From assembly GCA_025359245.1 (NCBI GenBank), contig JANYGW010000233.1, positions 1 through 47,884 of the forward strand: 47,884 bases of DNA, in the 5' to 3' direction. Under the pieces are notes generated by a model. It was not told where the DNA came from. It did not search any database and worked only from the letters and a program-made list of their open reading frames with translations. This document shows, in pieces, positions 8,726 to 15,846 of this stretch. This stretch comes from Massilia sp. (GTDB taxonomy: Bacteria; Pseudomonadota; Gammaproteobacteria; Burkholderiales; Burkholderiaceae_D). Made by a program: the position numbers and the translations under genes. Each line of letters opens with the position of its first letter. Within the stretch, counting starts at the first letter, position 1.

Positions 8726-9617
8726 TTTTTTTCGGGAAAAAGTGAAACAGCACGATGGCGAGCAGTGCGGGGAAAATCCAGCCGGTCCAGCCAAGGGCGG
8801 TGGCCTGGGTGGTATCGATCTTCTGGCCGGCCGCGCCCAGCAACAGGTACATGCCGGCAGTGGCATTGAATGCGCCATGACCGAGGGCGGCCGGCCATAC
8901 CGAACCGGAACGCAGCCGGGTCCACGCCAGCACGGCGCCGACAACCACGCACATCGCGCTCATGCAGGCCAGCGCCAGCCAGCCTGGCGCCGACCCATAG
9001 TTATAGCCGAGCAGGACCAGCGGCGCATGCCACAGGGCCCAGATCACGCCAGAAATGAGCAAAGCCGGCAATGTCCCGAGCGGCATCAATTTGGGTAGCA
9101 GCCATCCGCGCCAGCCGATTTCCTCGCCCAGCGCGGGGATCGCATTGAGCGGGGCCGCAGCCAGCATCAGCAGCACCTGCAACCCGGCCAGCACGGGCAG
9201 CGATGGCAGCTTCGCTTGCAGGTCAGGGTGTCCCGCCAGCTGGATTTTCAACACTTCGGCGAGCCCGGAATAATGCTGCAGGTCGAATTGGTAGACGCCA
9301 AACGCGGCGCCGGCCAGCAGGCTCGCCACCGCCATGCAGATGGCCGCCAGTATCGCGAACAGGCAGTAGCGCAAGGTGCGGCCCACCGGTTTCCACGGCG
9401 TCAGGCCCAGGCTGTGCACCAGCTTCTCTTGCGGGGCGGTGGCCTTCGAGACGATCGCGGCGGCCAGTGCGGGCATGCACATCGTCAGGGCCGCGATAGG
9501 AAGGAACAGTCGGCTATGCAGGCCGCCGCCGAGCCAGAGCGGCAGCGCAAGCAGCCAGGCCAGCGCATACGACAGCAAAACAAAATACAACACGGGGCGC
9601 AGCTGGAATGTTTTCAT
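8703..9617 (-). CDS. CPBP-family intramembrane glutamic endopeptidase
   Basis: The 304-residue polytopic membrane protein has about eight hydrophobic segments. The CPBP/Abi signature is present: EEIGWRGWLLP supplies the EExxxR motif, ALWHAP supplies the His of motif 2, and GHGAFNAT matches the late conserved His/Asn block. The family includes CAAX prenyl proteases and bacteriocin-immunity-type proteins; the substrate is not known here. I chose the ATG at 9617 (MKTFQLRPVLYF) over a longer frame because the membrane protein starts naturally there. It is the first gene of a three-gene operon with TetR and PH-like genes. Confidence 0.85.
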   Translation of the reverse strand: MKTFQLRPVLYFVLLSYALAWLLALPLWLGGGLHSRLFLPIAALTMCMPALAAAIVSKATAPQEKLVHSLGLTPWKPVGRTLRYCLFAILAAICMAVASLLAGAAFGVYQFDLQHYSGLAEVLKIQLAGHPDLQAKLPSLPVLAGLQVLLMLAAAPLNAIPALGEEIGWRGWLLPKLMPLGTLPALLISGVIWALWHAPLVLLGYNYGSAPGWLALACMSAMCVVVGAVLAWTRLRSGSVWPAALGHGAFNATAGMYLLLGAAGQKIDTTQATALGWTGWIFPALLAIVLFHFFPKKNGQTQNV

Positions 9618-9633
9618 GGCCCCGATTGTGATT

Positions 9634-9658
9634 GTTGTTGAACGAGTGGTCAACAACT
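9634..9658. promoter_or_regulatory. Inverted repeat in CPBP operon promoter, candidate TetR operator
   Basis: GTTGTTGA (9634-9641) and TCAACAAC (9650-9657) form a perfect 8-bp inverted repeat with an 8-base spacer, 17 bases upstream of the CPBP start codon. On the minus strand it contains TTGACC, a possible -35. The position suits repression by the TetR-type protein of the same operon. Confidence 0.55.
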
Positions 9659-9660
9659 AT

Positions 9661-9675
9661 TTTCGGGACCCGAAA
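9661..9675. promoter_or_regulatory. 15-bp palindrome TTTCGGG-A-CCCGAAA
   Basis: This perfect palindrome with a one-base centre lies between the family A stop codon and the first inverted repeat. The centre is too short to form a good hairpin, so a protein-binding site is more likely than a terminator. It is adjacent to the candidate TetR operator. Confidence 0.4.
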
Positions 9676-9683
9676 CGGGGACT

Positions 9684-11261
9684 TCAGCGGCCAGCGACGA
9701 CCGGTGGCGACTCGACGGGGGCAAGGCCGGCGGCGGCCGGCGCCGCGACCGGGGCAGGGGCAGGGGCAGGGGCGACCACGGGCGCTGCTGCCGGGGCCAC
9801 CACCGGGGCAGCTGCCGGCGCCCCCGCCTTGGCCGGCGCGGCGGGCGGCGCCTTGGCGACAGCGCCCGGCGCGGCCTTGGGTGCTGCGGCCGGCGCCGCA
9901 GCGGGCGGCACGACTGGTGCCGCGGCTGCTGCCGGCGCCACAGCAGGCGCCACCGCCGCCACCACCGGCGCGGCGGCAGGCGGCACCACGGCAGCCACCG
10001 CCGCCGCCGGCGTGATGGCCGGCACGTTGGCCGGAACCGCGCCGCCTTGTGCCGGCCGCACCAGCCGGTCCGACAGCTGGCTGCTGCGCGCCGCGTCCGA
10101 CGTTGCGTAGCCGGCGCGGCGCGCCTGCTGGTCCGACGAGGCGAGCCGTTCCTCGACTTCGGGATTGAGCGCGTTGACGCGGATCCTCTCCTGCGCCGGC
10201 CCGCCGGCCAGCCGGTCCAGCGCCACGTAATCGGTCTTGAACAGCAGCTCCACCGACGAATTCAAATCGACCGAGGTGTTCATCTCCTCGGTGGTCTGGG
10301 TGCGCTCGGTCGACACGTAGCCGACCGTGTTTTGCATCTTCCCTTCCACGCCCCACGGCCCGACCTTGGCGCCGACGCCGACCGTGGTGTCGTTGCGGAA
10401 GTCGAAGCTGGAACCCTGGTCGTCGTTGGCCGCGCTGCGCGTGTCGATGTGAAAGCGCATCGACGCGTTCAGGCGCCCGCTCTCGACGACGATGCGCTGC
10501 AGGCCCATCATCACCATGGTCGAGAGCATCTGCTGGCGGCTGCGCGCCATCGCGGCACGCGCCTGCGGCACCAGGTTTTCGGGATCGCCGCCGCCAACGC
10601 TGTCCTGCGGCCCCAGCCCGAACGCGGTGCGCAGCGCCGCCTCGGTCGGCATCGAGGCGCCGGGGCGCAGCGCCAGCCGGGTGGCAGCGTCGCGCTCGGC
10701 CTGCGCTTCGGCGCGTTCTTCCGGCGTCATCTGCGCGGCGGGCGTGGCGAAGTCGTCGGTCTCGGCGCCCTGCACCACGAAGTTGGCCGGAAAGCGGTCG
10801 GCCAGCCAGGCGCGCGCGCCGCTGATGCCGATATTGGCGTCGGCGAAGCCCTCGGTGGTGGCGGCCACGTTCTGGATCAGTTCCACGTAGCTGTGCAGCT
10901 GCTGCTGGTTCGAGTCGTTCAACGACTTGAAGACGCCGTTGATCAAGTCGGTCACGAAGCGCGGGAATGACACGGCATTGAGGATCGCATGGGTGGTGTC
11001 GGCGACCCGGCTCGCGGCCACGCCCGAGAACTGGGTGCCGGCGTTTTGCGCCATCGCCAGCGGGGCGTGCGGGCGCGATGGCGCGGCGGTATCGACGGCG
11101 GCCAGCGTCTGGGCCGTGTTCGCGATGCGCACCAGCGAACCGGCGATCGCGCGCCGCGTCTCGGCGTCCTGCGTATGGTAGGCGCTACTGGCCGACAGCA
11201 GGTCCCGAACCGTGGCGCGGACGGCAGGGCAGGGCGTCTGTTCGGCGGTAGGCGCTGGCAT
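9684..11261 (-). CDS. Family protein A of the sigma-54 cluster, with Ala/Pro tail
   Basis: Function unknown. The 525-residue soluble protein is one of four paralogues in this operon. It has the N-terminal helical segment AVRATVRDLLSAS, the helical block FPRFVTDLINGVFKSL to GARAWLADRFP (about 97-162), the signature RQQMLSTMVMMGLQRIVV (about 238-256) and VELLFKTDYVALDRLAG (about 335-352). Residues ~405-525 are an Ala/Pro/Val-rich low-complexity tail not seen in the other three copies. No signal peptide or membrane segment. I set the start at the ATG at 11261 because it aligns with the start of protein C; a GTG lies three codons upstream. It is the last gene of the operon. Confidence 0.75.
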   Translation of the reverse strand: MPAPTAEQTPCPAVRATVRDLLSASSAYHTQDAETRRAIAGSLVRIANTAQTLAAVDTAAPSRPHAPLAMAQNAGTQFSGVAASRVADTTHAILNAVSFPRFVTDLINGVFKSLNDSNQQQLHSYVELIQNVAATTEGFADANIGISGARAWLADRFPANFVVQGAETDDFATPAAQMTPEERAEAQAERDAATRLALRPGASMPTEAALRTAFGLGPQDSVGGGDPENLVPQARAAMARSRQQMLSTMVMMGLQRIVVESGRLNASMRFHIDTRSAANDDQGSSFDFRNDTTVGVGAKVGPWGVEGKMQNTVGYVSTERTQTTEEMNTSVDLNSSVELLFKTDYVALDRLAGGPAQERIRVNALNPEVEERLASSDQQARRAGYATSDAARSSQLSDRLVRPAQGGAVPANVPAITPAAAVAAVVPPAAAPVVAAVAPAVAPAAAAAPVVPPAAAPAAAPKAAPGAVAKAPPAAPAKAGAPAAAPVVAPAAAPVVAPAPAPAPVAAPAAAGLAPVESPPVVAGR

Positions 11262-11273
11262 GGGGAACACCCT

Positions 11274-12221
11274 TCAGGCCGCGAGGGCAGACCATGGCGA
11301 TCCAATGCCGGGTGCGCCGGCCGGCGCGGTGGCGGGAGCCGGCGCGGCCGCATCGGCCTCGCCGATGGCCAGCGCGGCCTGCATCCAGTCGAGCGCGGCG
11401 CCGATGACGGGATGGTCGAGCTGGACCAGCGCGTTCGACTGGCGGTCCAGCAGCGGCGCGGCCTCGGCCAGCCAGGCCAGCACCGTCATGCCGGCGCGTC
11501 CGCGCTGCACGTACAGGCGCGCCGGCCGGTACGGCGTGTGCGCGATGCGGTCGATCCGTTCGATCGCGCTCCAGACGTCGCGCGAGCCGAGCGCGGCCAG
11601 CAGCTCCGGGCGCTTCAGGATGGCGATCGCGTCGCGCAGGCTTTGCAGGATCTCCTGGGCCAGGAACACGGTGATGCCACCCGCCGTCTCGAGCAGCTGC
11701 GCCAGCACGCGCGCGGCGCTGGTGCGCACCCGCCCCTGCTGCGCGATGCTGCCGTAGCTGGCGTTGGTCGCATTTTCGTCGAGCTTGTAGAGCGCCTCGC
11801 ACAGCACCAGCATGCCGTCGGCGAAACCGTCGCCCTGGGCGCCGGCGCCGAACAGGCTGGCGAAGCAGTGCTCGCGCTCCTCGCGGCTGGCGCGCTGGTT
11901 GCGGTCTTGCCAGAACTTGACCAGCAAGGGCGTCGCCGCGCCCATGTCGACCGCGAACGCGCCGCTGCGCACCAGCCCCGCCAGCGTTTCGACGGCCGCG
12001 ATCAAGCCGGTATTTTCAAGCTCCGAAGCCAGGTACAGGCTGGCCACCGCGCGCAACTGGGCCTGGTCGACTTGGGCCGCGTGCATGGGCGGCAGCTCGA
12101 TGCCGATCTGGTCGAGCGCCATCGCCATGCTGGCCGCGGTCGCGACCAGCCGGCCGGCGTCGGTGAGCAGTGCATCGAGCACGCCGTCGTGCGGCACGGG
12201 AGGAGGAGGGCGCTGCATCAT
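11274..12221 (-). CDS. Helical protein, short paralogue of the 584-aa cluster protein
   Basis: Function unknown. The 315-residue, mostly helical, soluble protein matches the middle of the 584-residue protein of the same operon. KFWQDRNQRASREEREHCF (about residue 100) pairs with KYWKEAPNRMSESERKNFY, and LGSRDVWSAIERID (about 210) pairs with YGARDMWQVVDQVA. It lacks the N-terminal ~220 residues of that protein and ends in an Ala/Pro tail. The start codon overlaps the stop of gene B by four bases (ATGA), which implies coupled translation. Two adjacent ATG codons make the exact start uncertain by one residue. Confidence 0.75.
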   Translation of the reverse strand: MMQRPPPPVPHDGVLDALLTDAGRLVATAASMAMALDQIGIELPPMHAAQVDQAQLRAVASLYLASELENTGLIAAVETLAGLVRSGAFAVDMGAATPLLVKFWQDRNQRASREEREHCFASLFGAGAQGDGFADGMLVLCEALYKLDENATNASYGSIAQQGRVRTSAARVLAQLLETAGGITVFLAQEILQSLRDAIAILKRPELLAALGSRDVWSAIERIDRIAHTPYRPARLYVQRGRAGMTVLAWLAEAAPLLDRQSNALVQLDHPVIGAALDWMQAALAIGEADAAAPAPATAPAGAPGIGSPWSALAA

Positions 12222-13429
12222 TGCCTCGGCGCGGCCGCTGCCGTTTTTGGCGTGTTCGGATTGTAGGGCGTCGAATTGCCCTGGATGACGGACATCATTT
12301 CCGGCGTCGCCATCTTATCCATCGGCAGGTAGTCGCTCTTGAAGTTGACCCTGACTTCGCCCGACAGCTTGGCCTTCACTTCGGCCTTCGACTCGCTCGA
12401 GTCGTCGAGCGAGGAGCCGACCGTGGCCATGTGCGACTGCTCGGCCTCGAAACCGCTCGATACGGACACCGGCGTGAACCAGCCGCCGTAGCTGGCGTTC
12501 ATACTCTCCTTCGAGCTCGATTTGTCTTCGTCGTACATGGATGCCTTGTACTTGCGCTTGGCCGAATCGTCGGCGCGCATGTCGAACACGACCTTGGCGA
12601 CGATCGAGCCGTCGGTGACGACGATGCGGTTAATCCCCAGCATGACCATCGAGGCCAGCAGCTGCTGGCGCGACTTGGCCATCTGCAGGCGCGCCGCGGT
12701 CACCAGGCGCAGTTCGGCGTCGGCGTCGGTGATGTCGGTCACCGGCGGATTCAGATTCATCTCGTGGCTGATTTCGGCCAGCCGCACGTCGGCGTTGTCG
12801 CCGCGCGCCACCAGCGTGGCAGTGACCGGCGGCGCCGGCGTGCCCTCGGCGAACGAGGACGAGTTGGCGCTGGTCTCCACCCCCAGCGCATCGGGGAATT
12901 TCTGCGACAGCCAGTCGCGCCCGGCGCCGGCCGAGATATTGTCCTGCATGAAGGAGTCCACCGTTTTCGACACGTTGGCGATCAGCTCACCGTAGGCGCG
13001 CATCTGTTCGATCGACGATTCGACGATCGCCTGGAATACGTTTTTGATCAGGCCACCGACAAATTTTGGAAAGTCGACCTTCTTGACCAGCGCGCCGAAC
13101 TGGTCGACGCCCTCGCGCACGGCGCCGGCCTTGAAGTCCTTGCCGACAGCGCCGGGCGAGGCCGACAGGTTCTGCTTGGTCGCCTCGATCGCGTCGGCCT
13201 GGGCGTGTGCGAGCGGCTGCGGCGGCGCCGCAGCCTGCCCGGGCAGCGTGCCGACCACGCCGTTCGGATCCGAGATATACGACATCACCTTGACCATGTT
13301 GGCCGCCAGCGCGCGCTGTTCGTCGGGCGGCAGCGCGTGGAAGGCCGGAATGTCGGTGAGCAGCTTGCGCACCTGCGGCCTGACGGCGTCGATCGCCGCG
13401 GGTGTCGTCCATTGTGGCTGGGTGCTCAT
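12218..13429 (-). CDS. Family protein B of the sigma-54 cluster
   Basis: Function unknown; 403 residues, no signal peptide. It has the four shared blocks of the family: an N-terminal helical domain with VRKLLTDIPAFHALPPDEQ (about 18-36), FPKFVGGLIKNVFQAIVESS to GRDWLSQKFPD (about 118-182), SRQQLLASMVMLGINRIVV (about 251-270, continuing TDGS) and VRVNFKSDYLPMDKM (about 360-375), then IQGNSTPYNPN near the end. Between the last two blocks lies a Ser/Lys/Asp-rich region. It is closest to protein C. AGGAGTCTTTC precedes the ATG. The overall layout recalls DUF2589-type proteins, but I cannot confirm homology by eye. Confidence 0.77.
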   Translation of the reverse strand: MSTQPQWTTPAAIDAVRPQVRKLLTDIPAFHALPPDEQRALAANMVKVMSYISDPNGVVGTLPGQAAAPPQPLAHAQADAIEATKQNLSASPGAVGKDFKAGAVREGVDQFGALVKKVDFPKFVGGLIKNVFQAIVESSIEQMRAYGELIANVSKTVDSFMQDNISAGAGRDWLSQKFPDALGVETSANSSSFAEGTPAPPVTATLVARGDNADVRLAEISHEMNLNPPVTDITDADAELRLVTAARLQMAKSRQQLLASMVMLGINRIVVTDGSIVAKVVFDMRADDSAKRKYKASMYDEDKSSSKESMNASYGGWFTPVSVSSGFEAEQSHMATVGSSLDDSSESKAEVKAKLSGEVRVNFKSDYLPMDKMATPEMMSVIQGNSTPYNPNTPKTAAAAPRQ

Positions 13430-13450
13430 GAAAGACTCCTCGGCCCTGGG

Positions 13451-14767
13451 TTAGTGGGCGGCTGGCACTGCGGCTTCGGCGGCGGCCGGCGTCGGACGGT
13501 TGACCGCCGACGGCACCACGTTCGGATCGACCGGGGTCGAGTTGCCCTGGATCGCCGCGATCATGCCCGGCGTGGCCATTTTGTCGAGCGGCAGGTAGTC
13601 GCTCTTGAAATTGACTTCGACCGCGCCGGTCAGCTGGGCGCGCGTCTGCAGCTGCGTGTCCGAGGCGTCGCTGGCGGTGCTCATGGCCGTCATCACCGGG
13701 TTCTGCTCGAACTTGTAGGTGCCCTTGGCGTACGAATCGGCGCTGCTGTCGGCACTGCTCGTATCCTTGTCGCGGTTGCTGTTGTATTTGCGGTTGCTGC
13801 CCGAATCGTATTCGCCCTCGCCCTTCCACATGGAGGACAGCGAGCCGTCCGGATTGCGCGCGTAATCGAAGGCCGAGGCGCTGCGCTGCAGGCGGCGGTT
13901 GTCCTTGGCCTGGAAGTCGTACATGATCTTGGCCGACAGCTTGCCATCGGTGACGACGATGCGGCTGATCCCCATCAGCACCAGGCTGGCCATCAGCTGC
14001 TGGCGCTGGCGTGCCAGCTGGGTACGCGCCGCGGTGATGATCGCCAGTTCCGTGTTCTCGTCCGACAGGTCCATGCTTTTCAGCTGGCCGTCGGTGAAAC
14101 TGAGCTGGCTGTTGACTTTCTTCAGCGCCGCGCCTTCGTCGACGCCGTCGCGCAGCTTCAGTCGCGGTTGCGGATTGTCGCTCATGTCGTCGACGCCGAT
14201 CTCGAACAGGTCGGGAAATTTCTCGGCCATGTGGTCGCGCCCCTGGTTGTCGCTGACGTTATCGTCACGGAACTGCTGCAACGACTGCGCCACCGAGGCG
14301 ATCATCTTCTGATAGGCCTCCATTTGCTGGATCGAGGAGCGCACGATGGATGAGAATACCCCCTCGATCAGGCCTGATACGAAAGTCGGGAACGAGACTG
14401 CCTTCATGAATTCCTGGGCCACGGCCGCGCCTTCGTGTGCCGCGTCGGCATGGAACTTGTCGGCGCCGATTTCGGTGACTGCCTTGCGGGCCTCCTTGTA
14501 CGAGGCCTGCGGCGGCGCCATCGGGGCCGGGTCGCCATCGGCCATGGCGCGCGCGGACGGCATGCCCAGGCCGCCGGAAATCTGGTTGCCGGGAATGCCT
14601 TCCGGCGCGGCCAGGTAGTCGGCGATCATGGCCGTGCTTTGCGCGATGGACTTCTGCTTTTCGGGCGAAAGCTGGCGAAACGCGTCCGATTTCGTGAGCA
14701 GGTTCTTGACGGCATCGCGTACTTCCGCGCGCGGGGCGGGAACAGCGGGAGCGGCTTGGGCTGGCAT
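13451..14767 (-). CDS. Family protein C of the sigma-54 cluster
   Basis: Function unknown; 438 residues. Shared blocks are VRDAVKNLLTKSDAFRQLSP (about 17), FPTFVSGLIEGVFSSIVRSS to GRDHMAEKFPD (about 124-190), RQRQQLMASLVLMGISRIVV (about 250-270) and VEVNFKSDYLPLDKM (about 382-397), followed by IQGNSTPVDPNVV. A Ser/Asp/Asn/Lys-rich insert with many charged repeats sits between the last two blocks. The longer open frame that continues upstream is a shadow of other genes. The ATG at 14767 (MPAQAAPAVPAPR) is preceded by GAGG and aligns with the starts of A and B. Confidence 0.77.
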   Translation of the reverse strand: MPAQAAPAVPAPRAEVRDAVKNLLTKSDAFRQLSPEKQKSIAQSTAMIADYLAAPEGIPGNQISGGLGMPSARAMADGDPAPMAPPQASYKEARKAVTEIGADKFHADAAHEGAAVAQEFMKAVSFPTFVSGLIEGVFSSIVRSSIQQMEAYQKMIASVAQSLQQFRDDNVSDNQGRDHMAEKFPDLFEIGVDDMSDNPQPRLKLRDGVDEGAALKKVNSQLSFTDGQLKSMDLSDENTELAIITAARTQLARQRQQLMASLVLMGISRIVVTDGKLSAKIMYDFQAKDNRRLQRSASAFDYARNPDGSLSSMWKGEGEYDSGSNRKYNSNRDKDTSSADSSADSYAKGTYKFEQNPVMTAMSTASDASDTQLQTRAQLTGAVEVNFKSDYLPLDKMATPGMIAAIQGNSTPVDPNVVPSAVNRPTPAAAEAAVPAAH

Positions 14768-14796
14768 GGTGGGCCTCGTCGTATCGATGGTTAAGA

Positions 14797-15831
14797 TCAG
14801 GCGGCGGCGCGCTGCATGGCCTGCAGCGGCACTTCGAATTCCGCCGGCCGCAGGTACAGCGACACGCGCGGCGCCGTCAGGCGGCTGGTGTGGATCGACA
14901 GGATCGAGAAGCGCCCCGGCCAGACCTCGTCTTCCGGCGTGAAGGCGTCCATCCAGCGCTCGAGCGCCAGCAGTTCGCGCGGACGTTCGTTCAGGCCGAG
15001 CGAGAGCAGTTGCAGGAAGTTGGCCGGCAGGTCGGGGATCATGCCGAGCATGACGTAGATCTCGAACTCCGGTCCGCTGTCGGTCTGGCCGAATGCCACC
15101 AGGCAGGAGTTGGCCGGCAGGTCGAAGCGTCCGCCCAGGCACAGGCCCAGGATCTGCATGATGCCTGGCATGCGGTCGCCCAGGCCGAGCGTGTCGAGCA
15201 CCGGCTGGAAATCGCTGATGCGCAAGGCGTCCGGCGCGACGAAAGTCAGGCGCTGGCCGCCGGCCTGGCGCGCCGTGGCGATGGTGGTGAACAGCGGTTT
15301 CAGGGCCGGCATCTGGTTGGTCACCGCGCGCACGATGCCCAGCAGGCCCTGGGGCAGCGCCTCGACCTGGTTGGGCCGCGTTTCGTAATAGACCTTCGAG
15401 CCGGCCAGGCCGTTGCGGTCGTAGTTGGCGCCGAAGAAGGCGCCGTATCCGAGCCCGCTGCCCGAGCCGAAGCCGCGCCACGCTTCCGAGCGCCCGTCGA
15501 ACCAGTGCAGCGCATCGCGCCCGAAGTAGGAGCCGACCAGGCGCCGCATTTCGCGGGTCGCCTCGTCGCGCCGGTCGACCCCGGTGGCGCCCGGTCCGAG
15601 CGGCTCGATGGTGAACCGCAGCATGCCCGGCTGCAGCTCCGAAAAGCTCGGCTCGAACGGCGCGGCCATCGGCGTGAGCGCGTTGTCGCCGTAGCGCGGG
15701 TCGCCTTCGGGCAGGCTGAAGGTGCGGCTGATCAGGCCCTGGATCGGCGCCACCGGATCGACGGTGCCGAGGCTGCGGGCGGCTGCCATCAGGCGTTTGC
15801 CGACCCGGTCCGACAGTGGTGTTTGCAACAT
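14797..15831 (-). CDS. Putative ABBA-fold (aromatic prenyltransferase-like) protein
   Basis: This 344-residue soluble protein has repeating beta-alpha units that resemble the ABBA fold of DMATS-type aromatic prenyltransferases. The strands are MLRFTIEPLGPG, GSKVYYETRP, CLVAFGQT, EIYVMLGMIP and, near the end, RVSLYLRPAEFEV. The K-x-Y and S-x-Y-L-x-P patterns are like the pyrophosphate-contacting strands of that family. Enzymes of this fold attach prenyl groups to aromatic substrates or peptides, but no substrate can be inferred and activity is unproven. It sits 15 bases after the 584-residue gene and has GGAGACACGTC before the ATG. A structure comparison would settle the fold. Confidence 0.45.
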   Translation of the reverse strand: MLQTPLSDRVGKRLMAAARSLGTVDPVAPIQGLISRTFSLPEGDPRYGDNALTPMAAPFEPSFSELQPGMLRFTIEPLGPGATGVDRRDEATREMRRLVGSYFGRDALHWFDGRSEAWRGFGSGSGLGYGAFFGANYDRNGLAGSKVYYETRPNQVEALPQGLLGIVRAVTNQMPALKPLFTTIATARQAGGQRLTFVAPDALRISDFQPVLDTLGLGDRMPGIMQILGLCLGGRFDLPANSCLVAFGQTDSGPEFEIYVMLGMIPDLPANFLQLLSLGLNERPRELLALERWMDAFTPEDEVWPGRFSILSIHTSRLTAPRVSLYLRPAEFEVPLQAMQRAAA

Positions 15832-15846
15832 GACGTGTCTCCTTGG

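Noticed and set aside
9710..10040. CRISPR-like or satellite array
   Set aside because: The repetitive look comes from Ala/Pro codons in the tail of protein A; units are short, irregular and coding.
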